From Companilactobacillus pabuli (GTDB lineage Bacteria; Bacillota; Bacilli; Lactobacillales; Lactobacillaceae), in assembly GCF_014058425.1 (NCBI RefSeq), contig NZ_CP049366.1, positions 806,001 through 870,000 on the forward strand: DNA of 64,000 nt, given 5' to 3'. Under the pieces are notes generated by a model. It was given only the letters and a program-made list of their open reading frames with translations. It was not told the DNA's origin and made no database searches. Each line of letters opens with the position of its first letter. Within the stretch, counting starts at the first letter, position 1. Below are positions 9,401-18,330 of this stretch, one piece after another. Both the position numbers and the translations under genes were made by a program.

Positions 9401-12178
9401 ATGCGAGTAAAAGATACTCTAAACTTAGGTAAAACTAAGTTTCCAATGCGTGGTAACCTTCCAAACAAAGAAGCGGAATGGGAAAAAGCTTGGGAAGAAA
9501 ACAAAATTTATGAAAAGCGTCAAAAATTAAACGAAGGTAAACCAACTTTCGAACTATTGGATGGTCCTCCATTTGCTAATGGTGACATTCACATGGGACA
9601 TGCTTTGAACAAAATTTCAAAGGATATCATTGTGCGTTACAAGTCAATGGACGGTTTCCGTTCACCTTACGTTCCTGGTTGGGATACTCATGGTCTTCCA
9701 ATCGAACAACAACTTGCTAAAAAAGGTGTTAAACGTAAGGAAATGACAATGAGCGAATATCGTAAATTGTGTTACGAATTCGCTGAAGGTGAAATCAAGA
9801 AACAAATGGCTGGTTTCAAACGCTTAGGTGTTTCAGCTGATTGGGATCACCCATATATCACATATCAAAAAGAATTTGAAGAAGCTGAAGTTAAAGTCTT
9901 TGGTGAAATGGTCGACAAAGGTTACATCTACCGTGGTAAGAAGCCAGTTTATTGGTCACCATCTTCAGAATCAACTCTAGCCGAAGCTGAAGTTGAATAT
10001 AAAGATATCAAGTCACCTTCAATTTTCGTAGCTTTCAAAGTACGTGATGGTAAAGGTGTCGTTGATGATGATGCATCATTTATTATTTGGACAACTACTC
10101 CTTGGACAATTCCATCAAACAAGGCTATCTGTGTGAACCCTAAGTTCATCTATGCTGAAGTTAATGCTGATGGTAAGAAATACGTTGTAGCTCAAGAGAG
10201 AATCCAATACGTTCAAGAAGAATTAGGTTGGGAAAACGTTGAAATCCTTAAGACATTCAAAGGTTCAGAATTGGAATATGTTACAGCAACGCATCCATTC
10301 TACGACCAAGAATCACTTTTGATCTTAGGTAATCACGTAACACTCGATGATGGTACTGGTTTAGTTCATACAGCTCCTGGATTTGGTGCCGATGACTTTG
10401 TTGTTGGTATGAAATACAAGTTGCCAGTCTTCTCACCAATCGATGCACAAGGTAAATTTACTGACGAAGTACCTGAATATCAAGGTATCTTTTACGATGA
10501 TGCTAACAAGTTGATTACAGAACGTATGAAGAAAAATGGCTCACTTTTGAAGTTGAGTTTCTTTACTCACAGTTATCCACATGATTGGCGTACTAAGAAA
10601 CCAGTTATTTTCCGTGCTACTCCACAATGGTTTGCTTCAATCGACAAGTTCAGACAACAAATTCTTGATGCTATCGATAAAATCGACTTCAAGCCAGCTT
10701 GGGGTAAAACTCGTCTCTACAACATGATTCGTGATCGTGGTGACTGGGTAATTTCAAGACAACGTGCTTGGGGTGTTCCATTACCAATTTTCTACGCTGA
10801 AAATGGTGACCCTATCATGACTAAGGAAACTGTCGATCACGTAGCTGAATTATTCGGTAAATATGGTTCTAACATTTGGTTTGAAAGAGATGCTAAGGAT
10901 CTTCTTCCAGAAGGATATACTAATGCTGGTTCACCAAATGGTAAGTTTACTAAGGAAACAGATATCTTGGATGTTTGGTTCGACTCTGGAACAGTTCATG
11001 CTGGGGTAGCTAAGACTCGTGATAATCTAACTTTCCCAGCTGACTTGATTCTTGAAGGATCTGACCAATATCGTGGTTGGTTCAACTCAATGCTTGTAAC
11101 ATCAGTTGCTGCATTCGGTGAGGCCGGCTATAAGTCAATCCTTTCACAAGGTTTCACTTTGGATAAGAATGGCGTTAAGATGAGTAAATCACTCGGTAAC
11201 GTTATTGCCCCTAGTGATATCGAAAGACAATTTGGTGCTGAAATTATCCGTCTATGGGTTGCTTCGGTTGACTCAAGTTCTGATGTTTCAGTTTCAGTTG
11301 ACTCATTCAAGCAAGTTTCTGAAACTTATCGTAAGATTAGAAATACTATCAGATTCATGTTGGCTAATACAACTGACTTTGATCCTAAGACTAATGCTGT
11401 TAAATATGATGATCTTCGTCCAGAAGACAAGTACATCAAGGTTAAATTGAACAACTTAGTTAAAGAAGTTCTAAGTGACTATGACAAGTATGACTTTGCT
11501 GACGTGGCTAAGAATGTAGTCAGCTTCATAGTTAATGAAATGTCTACTTTCTACTTAGACTTTGCTAAGGACGTTGTTTATATCGATGCTGAGGATGCAC
11601 ATTCACGTCGTTCAATGCAAACAGTTATTTACGAAACAGTTGTTAAATTGGCTAAGTTATTGACACCAATCCTTCCACATACAATGGAACAAGTTTGGGA
11701 ATATCTTAAAGAACCAGAAGAATTCGTTCAATTAGCTGAAATGCCAGCTGTTGAAGAAATTCCTGATGAAGCAGAAATTCAAAAGGATTGGCAAGTCTTC
11801 ATGGACTTTAGAGATAACGTCTTGAAATCTCTTGAAGTTGCTCGTGCCAATAAGTTAATTGGTAAATCACTTGAAGCTAAAGTTACTGTACATCCAAGTG
11901 ACGAACTAAAAGCTGTTCTCGATAAAATCGATAGCAACTTTGGTCAATTATTGATCGTTTCTCAATTTGAATTAGTTGATGCAACACCAGAAAATGCTGA
12001 CAAGTATGAATTAGCTGACGTCTTAGTTCAAAAGGCTGAAGGCGAAGTTTGTCAAAGATGTCGTATGATTAAAACTGATGTTGGTAGTGACAGTAATTAT
12101 CCAACATTCTGTGCTAGATGTGCTAAAATTGTTGCTGAAGAATATCCAGAAACAAAAGCTGAAGGCTTTGATGATTAG
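9401..12178 (+). CDS. ileS: isoleucyl-tRNA synthetase
   Basis: A class I aminoacyl-tRNA synthetase of 925 residues that charges tRNA-Ile and edits mischarged valine. The HIGH motif appears as HMGH at residues 64-67 and KMSKS near 593-597. The inserted editing domain occupies about 190-390. A C-terminal zinc site has two CxxC pairs (CQRC near 884 and CARC near 903), as in the Gram-positive type. Start ATG lies behind AGAAGGGGTG. Control is by the T-box leader directly upstream. Confidence 0.98.
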   Translation: MRVKDTLNLGKTKFPMRGNLPNKEAEWEKAWEENKIYEKRQKLNEGKPTFELLDGPPFANGDIHMGHALNKISKDIIVRYKSMDGFRSPYVPGWDTHGLPIEQQLAKKGVKRKEMTMSEYRKLCYEFAEGEIKKQMAGFKRLGVSADWDHPYITYQKEFEEAEVKVFGEMVDKGYIYRGKKPVYWSPSSESTLAEAEVEYKDIKSPSIFVAFKVRDGKGVVDDDASFIIWTTTPWTIPSNKAICVNPKFIYAEVNADGKKYVVAQERIQYVQEELGWENVEILKTFKGSELEYVTATHPFYDQESLLILGNHVTLDDGTGLVHTAPGFGADDFVVGMKYKLPVFSPIDAQGKFTDEVPEYQGIFYDDANKLITERMKKNGSLLKLSFFTHSYPHDWRTKKPVIFRATPQWFASIDKFRQQILDAIDKIDFKPAWGKTRLYNMIRDRGDWVISRQRAWGVPLPIFYAENGDPIMTKETVDHVAELFGKYGSNIWFERDAKDLLPEGYTNAGSPNGKFTKETDILDVWFDSGTVHAGVAKTRDNLTFPADLILEGSDQYRGWFNSMLVTSVAAFGEAGYKSILSQGFTLDKNGVKMSKSLGNVIAPSDIERQFGAEIIRLWVASVDSSSDVSVSVDSFKQVSETYRKIRNTIRFMLANTTDFDPKTNAVKYDDLRPEDKYIKVKLNNLVKEVLSDYDKYDFADVAKNVVSFIVNEMSTFYLDFAKDVVYIDAEDAHSRRSMQTVIYETVVKLAKLLTPILPHTMEQVWEYLKEPEEFVQLAEMPAVEEIPDEAEIQKDWQVFMDFRDNVLKSLEVARANKLIGKSLEAKVTVHPSDELKAVLDKIDSNFGQLLIVSQFELVDATPENADKYELADVLVQKAEGEVCQRCRMIKTDVGSDSNYPTFCARCAKIVAEEYPETKAEGFDD

Positions 12179-12190
12179 GAATGGTGAATA

Positions 12191-12406
12191 ATGTTCACAG
12201 GAAAAATTGTAAGATTTAATAATAACCGTGGTTTTGGCTTTATAAATAATGGTGAGGAAGATATCTTTTTCTTTGCGGACTCAGTTCTCAATCGTGATGA
12301 CTATTTCATCAAGGACGGACTAGAAGTTAGCTTTGAAATTGCGCCAGGTTATAAAGGTCCACAAGCGGTAAATGTTAATATCAAAGATGAAGAAAGCGCT
12401 GATTAG
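12191..12406 (+). CDS. divergent cold-shock domain protein
   Basis: A 71-residue protein with a cold-shock fold signature: a KIVRFNNNRGFGFI strand matching RNP1 at residues 5-18 and DIFFFADSV in the RNP2 position at 24-32. The classical RNP2 sequence VFVH is replaced by IFFF, so single-stranded RNA/DNA contacts may differ from CspA. It lies 12 bases after ileS with no promoter between them and so falls under the same T-box control. The stop codon lies inside a terminator hairpin. Function is not established. It could be an RNA chaperone. Confidence 0.75.
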   Translation: MFTGKIVRFNNNRGFGFINNGEEDIFFFADSVLNRDDYFIKDGLEVSFEIAPGYKGPQAVNVNIKDEESAD

Positions 12407-12419
12407 TGCTTTCTTTTTC
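12391..12419 (+). terminator. terminator of ileS-csp unit
   Basis: AGAAAGCGCT (12391-12400) and AGTGCTTTCT (12405-12414) form a stem with a 4-base loop, followed by T residues. The stem begins within the last codons of the cold-shock-like gene. Confidence 0.85.
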
Positions 12420-12430
12420 TTTGGCATAGG

Positions 12431-12458
12431 TTGTAGTCAGTTTAATTTCTGGTAAAAT
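12431..12458 (+). promoter_or_regulatory. putative promoter upstream of the Nudix gene
   Basis: TTGTAG (12431-12436) and TAAAAT (12453-12458) are separated by 16 bases. It would leave a long leader of about 140 bases before the gene at 12608. A second possible -10 (TATGAT, 12564-12569) lies closer to the gene but lacks a good -35. Confidence 0.4.
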
Positions 12459-12607
12459 ATCTGCAAAAGGTAAACATTGTTCCAGCCAAATTTGCTTTGC
12501 CATGGAGAACCATACACTAACTGAAATTCAGAAAGAATCATTTTAGTCTATTAATTGGTTTGTTATGATATTAGTAAGTTCATTAATCAAGTCAGGAAGG
12601 TTTTGCA

Positions 12608-13177
12608 ATGAAAAAAGAAGATTCAAGATATTATGAAGAAGTAGTAGCCAAAAAACAAATGTTTGGTGGCAAGATTTTTGATGTGAATGTAGAACAAGTG
12701 GTTTTGCCTAATGGTATTCCAGATATTCGTGAAGTTGTGGAACATCGCGGAGCTGTCGCAATCATTCCATTCACTGACGACGATAAGATGATTTTTGTTA
12801 GACAATGGCGTACACCTATGGGACAAGAAACTTTAGAAATCCCAGCAGGAAAAATTGATGCCGATGAAGGCAGTGACTTAAAAGAAGTTGCCTTGCGTGA
12901 GATGGATGAAGAATTAGGTTTGACGACTGATAATCTAGAACAAATTACTTCATTCTTTTCTAGTCCTGGTTACTCAAACGAAAAATTAACTGTCTTTGCA
13001 GCTAGAGATCTCAAAAAGGTAGAATTTAAACGTCCACTTGACCCAGATGAATTTTTGAATGTAGAGAGTTTAACTTTAGATGAGGCTAAAGAACAGATTA
13101 AAACTGGTGACATTTGTGATGCCAAAACTATTTATGCCATTACTTATTGGGAATTATTAAAGGCAAAGGAAAAATAA
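12608..13177 (+). CDS. Nudix hydrolase, ADP-ribose pyrophosphatase type
   Basis: A cytoplasmic 189-residue Nudix enzyme, probably cleaving ADP-ribose to AMP and ribose 5-phosphate. The Nudix box begins at AGKIDADEG (about residue 80) and ends with LREMDEELGL, whose Glu residues bind the metal. The spacing between the Gly/Glu part and the REMDEE part is two residues longer than in the textbook motif. An upstream VVEHRGAVAIIPF strand is typical of the ADP-ribose branch. AGGAAGG precedes the ATG. Its stop codon abuts the ATG of the next gene, showing an operon. Confidence 0.88.
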   Translation: MKKEDSRYYEEVVAKKQMFGGKIFDVNVEQVVLPNGIPDIREVVEHRGAVAIIPFTDDDKMIFVRQWRTPMGQETLEIPAGKIDADEGSDLKEVALREMDEELGLTTDNLEQITSFFSSPGYSNEKLTVFAARDLKKVEFKRPLDPDEFLNVESLTLDEAKEQIKTGDICDAKTIYAITYWELLKAKEK

Positions 13178-13465
13178 ATGTTTTCAAAAGTAAAAGATTT
13201 TATTAATTCTAAAGTTAAAAAATCCGACCACCCACAGACAGTAGTTCGTGCTGATCAAGTAGAACAACAGCAACAAAGAATCAGACAGCAGGAAAGAGAA
13301 CGTGCTGAAAAAGAGTATCAACAGCAACATCCAGAGCAAACTATTCAAGAAAATTTAGAAATATTTGAGTATAAGACAAATAAATTGAAAAAGAAGTTGA
13401 ATATTGCCATCATTACAGTATTCGGCCTCATCGTTCTGGTATTTTTAATATTATTTTTTATTTAA
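13178..13465 (+). CDS. unknown small tail-anchored membrane protein
   Basis: I do not recognise a characterised family. The 95-residue protein has a basic N-terminus, a Gln/Glu/Arg-rich helical stretch (about 28-55, with QQQQ and RERERAEKEY) likely to form a coiled coil, and one strong C-terminal membrane helix (about 74-95) ending at the stop codon. The layout suggests a tail anchor with the soluble part in the cytoplasm. The ATG follows the Nudix stop without a gap, and mtnN starts 11 bases later, so it is cotranscribed and probably translationally coupled. Confidence 0.75.
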   Translation: MFSKVKDFINSKVKKSDHPQTVVRADQVEQQQQRIRQQERERAEKEYQQQHPEQTIQENLEIFEYKTNKLKKKLNIAIITVFGLIVLVFLILFFI

Positions 13466-13476
13466 GGAGTTAAAGT

Positions 13477-14166
13477 ATGAAAATTGGCGTAATCGTCCCT
13501 ATGGAAGAAGAAATTAAATTAATGAAGGAGTCTTTAACAGATATCCAAACAGTTACAGTTGCTGGAGTTGAATTTACACTCGGCAATTATAAGAACCACG
13601 AAGTATATCTTGCTCAAAGTGGTATCGGTAAAGTTCAAGCTGGAATGACAGCTACTTTGATGAATGATCGTTATCAACCTGATTTTGTCGTTAATACTGG
13701 TTCAGCTGGTGGTATCGGTGAAGGTTTGAGTGTTGGAGATGTAGTCATTTCTAACAAATTGGCTTATCACGATGTTGATGCGACTGGTTTTGGTTACAAA
13801 GTAGGTCAACTCCCTCAAAAAGACCTTTATTTCAACGCTGACCCTGATTATGTTAAGGCTATTTCTGAAGCTGCAACAAGAACTGGTTTAACTAGTAAAG
13901 TCGGTTTGATCGTTTCCGGAGACCAATTTGTTGACGGAAAAGAAAAAATTGCTACAATTAAAAAGTCGTTCCCTGATGCTTTAGCAGCAGAAATGGAAGG
14001 CGCAGCTGTGGCTCAAGTCTGTGTTGAATTCAAAACACCATTCGTTGTTATTCGTTCAATGAGTGATGTGGGCGACGAAAATGCTAGTGTAAACTTTGAC
14101 GAATTTGTTTTACAAGCCGGACGCAAATCAGTAACTATGTTATTGAACTTTTTAGACCAAGAATAG
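13477..14166 (+). CDS. mtnN: 5'-methylthioadenosine/S-adenosylhomocysteine nucleosidase
   Basis: The enzyme (Pfs) cleaves the glycosidic bond of methylthioadenosine and S-adenosylhomocysteine, which releases S-ribosylhomocysteine for LuxS and recycles methionine. At 229 residues it matches the family. Seen here are the N-terminal IGVIVPMEEEI with its catalytic Glu, the NTGSAGGIG loop near 74 and the EMEGAAVAQV nucleoside-binding motif near 170, followed by the catalytic Asp in SMSDVGDE. AAGGAG precedes the ATG. It is followed 12 bases later by a cysteine desulfurase, so sulfur metabolism genes are grouped. Confidence 0.95.
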   Translation: MKIGVIVPMEEEIKLMKESLTDIQTVTVAGVEFTLGNYKNHEVYLAQSGIGKVQAGMTATLMNDRYQPDFVVNTGSAGGIGEGLSVGDVVISNKLAYHDVDATGFGYKVGQLPQKDLYFNADPDYVKAISEAATRTGLTSKVGLIVSGDQFVDGKEKIATIKKSFPDALAAEMEGAAVAQVCVEFKTPFVVIRSMSDVGDENASVNFDEFVLQAGRKSVTMLLNFLDQE

Positions 14167-14178
14167 AGGGGATTTATT

Positions 14179-15327
14179 GTGGCATTTATTTATTTAGATA
14201 ATGCTGCCACCACACCGATGGCTACACCTGTAGTCGATGTAATCAGTGAACAGATGGCTAATAATTTTGGTAATGCATCTGCTACCAATTATTTTGGTCG
14301 TCAAGCTCGAAAAGTTTTGGATGAAAGCCGGCATACGATTGCTCAAAGTCTCAACGCTAAAGACTCAGAAATTGTCTTTACTAGTGGTGGGACTGAGAGT
14401 GACAATACCGCTGTAATTCAAACAGCATTATCTAGACAAAAACTAGGTAAACATATCATAACGACTGCGATTGAGCATGAAGCAATTCTTAAACCGTTAG
14501 CTTATTTAGAAACATTGGGTTTTGAAGTAACTTATTTAAAACCTAATGAACGCGGTGAAGTGACTGCTCAACAAGTCAAAGATGCTTTACGTGATGATAC
14601 TATTCTAGTAACGATCATGTACGGTAACAACGAAGTTGGTTCGATGAATCCAATTAAAGAAATTGGTGAAGTCTTAAAAGACCATCAAGCATATTTCCAC
14701 ACTGATGCTGTTCAAGCATTTGGAATGGAAGATATTGATGTCAAAGACCAACACATTGATATGTTATCAACTTCAGCTCATAAGATTAATGGACCGAAGT
14801 TCATCGGCTTTTTGTATATCAATGATGATATTCATATTCCATCATTTATTAAAGGTGGCGACCAGGAGACTAAACGTCGTGCGGGAACAGAAAATGTACC
14901 TGCTATCGCTGGTTTTGCTAAAGCCGTTGAGTTGATTACTCCGGAAGAAAAACAAGCTCGACAAGATCGTTATTTTGGATTTAAACAAACGATCCAAAAG
15001 ATCTTAACAGAGAATAAAATTGATTTTGACATCAATGGACCAAAGGATAAACATGCTTTAAACCATGTAATGAATTTGTATTTGCCAGGAATTGATCGTG
15101 GCGTTTTATTGACGAGATTAGATCTTGACGAAGTAGCAATTTCGGGAGGTTCTGCATGTACAGCCGGAAGTTTGGAACCATCACACGTGTTAGTGGCTAT
15201 GTATGGTGAAGACAGTCCAAGAATCAATGATTCAGTCAGAATCAGTTTTGGTAAAGACAATACTGAAGAAGAAGTAGTTGAATTTACCAACAAACTAGTT
15301 AAAATCGTGCAAGACTTGACTAATTAA
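14179..15327 (+). CDS. cysteine desulfurase (IscS/NifS-like)
   Basis: A PLP enzyme that removes sulfur from cysteine to give a persulfide. The PLP lysine is K202 in STSAHKINGPK, the GGTESDN phosphate-binding motif is at 70-76, and the catalytic Cys lies in SGGSACTAGS around residue 328. Length is 382. Start is GTG 14179 behind GAGGGGA. The neighbours DUF1831 and mnmA suggest that it serves as the sulfur donor for tRNA 2-thiouridine, as with the dedicated desulfurase beside mnmA in other Firmicutes. That role is an inference from context. Confidence 0.93.
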   Translation: MAFIYLDNAATTPMATPVVDVISEQMANNFGNASATNYFGRQARKVLDESRHTIAQSLNAKDSEIVFTSGGTESDNTAVIQTALSRQKLGKHIITTAIEHEAILKPLAYLETLGFEVTYLKPNERGEVTAQQVKDALRDDTILVTIMYGNNEVGSMNPIKEIGEVLKDHQAYFHTDAVQAFGMEDIDVKDQHIDMLSTSAHKINGPKFIGFLYINDDIHIPSFIKGGDQETKRRAGTENVPAIAGFAKAVELITPEEKQARQDRYFGFKQTIQKILTENKIDFDINGPKDKHALNHVMNLYLPGIDRGVLLTRLDLDEVAISGGSACTAGSLEPSHVLVAMYGEDSPRINDSVRISFGKDNTEEEVVEFTNKLVKIVQDLTN

Positions 15328-15383
15328 GCAATTTTATTCAAACTTATAATTAAGAGAAAATATGATTATGAGGGATGATTATT

Positions 15384-15719
15384 ATGGATAAACGCCAAGC
15401 TCAAGTACAAGGGGATCAAGAAGTTTACGAACTTAACCCCGAAGTAAAAAAATATTCACTATTGGATTCTGGTTTCATGGAAACAAATAAAGGTAGTTTT
15501 CGTCTGGAACACCCAATCAATGGGTCATCTCCTTACGAGGCTAGATATTATTTGCGTGCCGTTGTTAGCAAGAATCTAGACAGTTTGAAATTGTCGATCA
15601 CTGATAAAAGTGGGATGCACAATATCAATATGTTCAAAATTAAAGATGTAGAAAAGGAAATCAGTGACTATCGTTACTTGATGAACTTTTTGAAAGAAAA
15701 AAACGTATTAGTTAAATAA
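15384..15719 (+). CDS. DUF1831 family protein
   Basis: A 111-residue soluble protein without signal or membrane segment. It matches the DUF1831 type that occurs in lactobacilli between a cysteine desulfurase and mnmA. Function is unknown, but the constant neighbourhood suggests a part in sulfur transfer to tRNA. The frame is open from 15375, but the GAGGGA at 15370-15375 overlaps that codon and fits the ATG at 15384. The protein is mixed alpha/beta in appearance, with a KSLKLSIT-like central strand region and a Lys-rich C-terminus. Confidence 0.85.
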   Translation: MDKRQAQVQGDQEVYELNPEVKKYSLLDSGFMETNKGSFRLEHPINGSSPYEARYYLRAVVSKNLDSLKLSITDKSGMHNINMFKIKDVEKEISDYRYLMNFLKEKNVLVK

Positions 15720-15724
15720 AATGA

Positions 15725-16852
<1,128 letters not shown>

Positions 16853-16860
16853 AAAACATA

Positions 16861-16916
16861 AAACAGTAATTTAAATTGGCTATTTGTGTAGTCAGTTTTG
16901 ATTACTGTTTTTTTAT
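16861..16916 (+). terminator. terminator after mnmA
   Basis: AAACAGTAAT (16861-16870) pairs perfectly with ATTACTGTTT (16901-16910), and seven T follow. The 30-base loop is unusually long for an intrinsic terminator. Confidence 0.7.
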
Positions 16917-16940
16917 ATTTTCAGTAAAAAACACTCCAAC

Positions 16941-16969
16941 TTGAAAAAATCTTCCAAAAAACCGATAAT
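16941..16969 (+). promoter_or_regulatory. promoter for phosphatase-TPR-recD2 unit
   Basis: TTGAAA (16941-16946), a 17-base spacer and GATAAT (16964-16969) make a good sigma-A type promoter located 33 bases before the phosphatase ATG. Confidence 0.65.
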
Positions 16970-17002
16970 TAGAAGTAATTAACTTTGTAAGGTGAGAATA
17001 AA

Positions 17003-17653
17003 ATGGAATTATATTTTGTCAGACACGGAAAGACCGAATGGAATTTAGAAGGAAAATATCAAGGTGGACATGGTGATTCACCACTTTTGCCAGAAAGTTT
17101 GCATGATATCAGCTTACTAGCAAAACGATTGCAAGCTATAAATATTGACCATATCTATTCCAGTCCTTTGCCACGTGCTAAAACTACTGCTGAAACGTTG
17201 ATCAAAGATTTGAATCGTCAAATACCTTTTGACATTGTTGATGGTCTTAGAGAATTTGATTTAGGAATTATGGAAGGTCGCAAATTTTCTGAATTAGAAA
17301 ATGAAATGCCAGAAGTAATTTATGCTTTTAGACATCAACCAAAAGACTATGATTATGACTTGATCAAAGGCGAATCTTTTGAACAAGTTGCTAAGAGAAC
17401 TACAGCAGCAGTGAAAGAAATAGTTGCTCAAAATTCTCCTGATAGCAATCTTGTAATAGTTAGTCATGGAGCTGCTTTAGTGACTTTGATCCAATCGTTA
17501 TTAGGAACTAAGATTTGCGATATTCGTAAGAATGGTGGTCTTTCCAACACTAGTCTGACTCATTTACAATACCAAGACGGCCAATTTAAATTAATCAAGT
17601 GGAATGAAACTAGTTACCTGGACAAACAATTAGACAGTTCAGATACTATTTGA
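17003..17653 (+). CDS. histidine phosphatase family protein
   Basis: A 216-residue member of the phosphoglycerate mutase-like superfamily. The phosphorylated His lies in the RHGKTEWN motif at residues 7-14, the second active-site His in VSHGAAL near 154, and an acid Glu in REFDLGIMEG near 90. The substrate is not evident. Such proteins include alpha-ribazole phosphatases and broad-range sugar phosphatases, and the cobalamin role is unlikely without other genes. It starts the operon with a TPR protein (8 bases downstream) and recD2. Confidence 0.88.
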   Translation: MELYFVRHGKTEWNLEGKYQGGHGDSPLLPESLHDISLLAKRLQAINIDHIYSSPLPRAKTTAETLIKDLNRQIPFDIVDGLREFDLGIMEGRKFSELENEMPEVIYAFRHQPKDYDYDLIKGESFEQVAKRTTAAVKEIVAQNSPDSNLVIVSHGAALVTLIQSLLGTKICDIRKNGGLSNTSLTHLQYQDGQFKLIKWNETSYLDKQLDSSDTI

Positions 17654-17661
17654 GGTAACCG

Positions 17662-18330
17662 ATGAACAAACAAGCAGAAAAATTATTTAATCAAGGCGAT
17701 AAAGAGGCTGCTGTTAAGCTGTTAGTAGCAGACTTGAAACAAAACCCAAAGCAATTGCCTGAGATTTTACAGTTATCAACTTATTTAGTCCAAGCTGGCG
17801 ATTTAGAACAAGCCGAGGAATTATTAGCTCGTTCGTTAGAGATATTTAAAGACAATCAAGATTTACTTTATAATTTGGGTAATATTTATTATTTAGCTGA
17901 TAAATATGATAAAGCTAATGACATCTTTCAAAAATTGGTCAACAATGATTACGCTTTTGAAGCATATTTTATGTTGGCTAAAACTTTGGATGAACAAGGT
18001 AAACGTCAACTAGCAATTATGTACGCTTTAACGGCAGTTGAAAAAGCACCTAAAGATTTACGCTCAAATGAATTATTAGCCGATTTATTGCTGGCTAACG
18101 GTAATTTTCAAGAAGCATTAACATTCTATCAAGCGGCTAATAAAATCCAACCAGAGGCCAAATTTTACTTTAATATGGCCTTGTGTGCAATGAATCTCAA
18201 AAAAGAATATCAATCATACTTAAATCAAGCCAAAAAATTGGATGAAAAGTATTATTTAAAAAATGAAAAGAAATTAGCTGATCTACAAGAATTCATAAAA
18301 AAGCAAGGGGATAGCAATGACGGACAGTAA
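17662..18330 (+). CDS. tetratricopeptide repeat protein
   Basis: A soluble 222-residue protein built of helical pairs with TPR-like spacing (for example LEQAEELLARSLEIFKDNQDLLYNLGNIYYLADKYDKAN, seen here as repeated A/G/Y positions). No catalytic motif is visible. Its end overlaps the start of recD2 by 14 bases, a gene pair also found in other lactobacilli and in Bacillus (YrrB-like upstream of RecD2). The partner is unknown. Protein-protein scaffolding is the family expectation. Confidence 0.85.
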   Translation: MNKQAEKLFNQGDKEAAVKLLVADLKQNPKQLPEILQLSTYLVQAGDLEQAEELLARSLEIFKDNQDLLYNLGNIYYLADKYDKANDIFQKLVNNDYAFEAYFMLAKTLDEQGKRQLAIMYALTAVEKAPKDLRSNELLADLLLANGNFQEALTFYQAANKIQPEAKFYFNMALCAMNLKKEYQSYLNQAKKLDEKYYLKNEKKLADLQEFIKKQGDSNDGQ

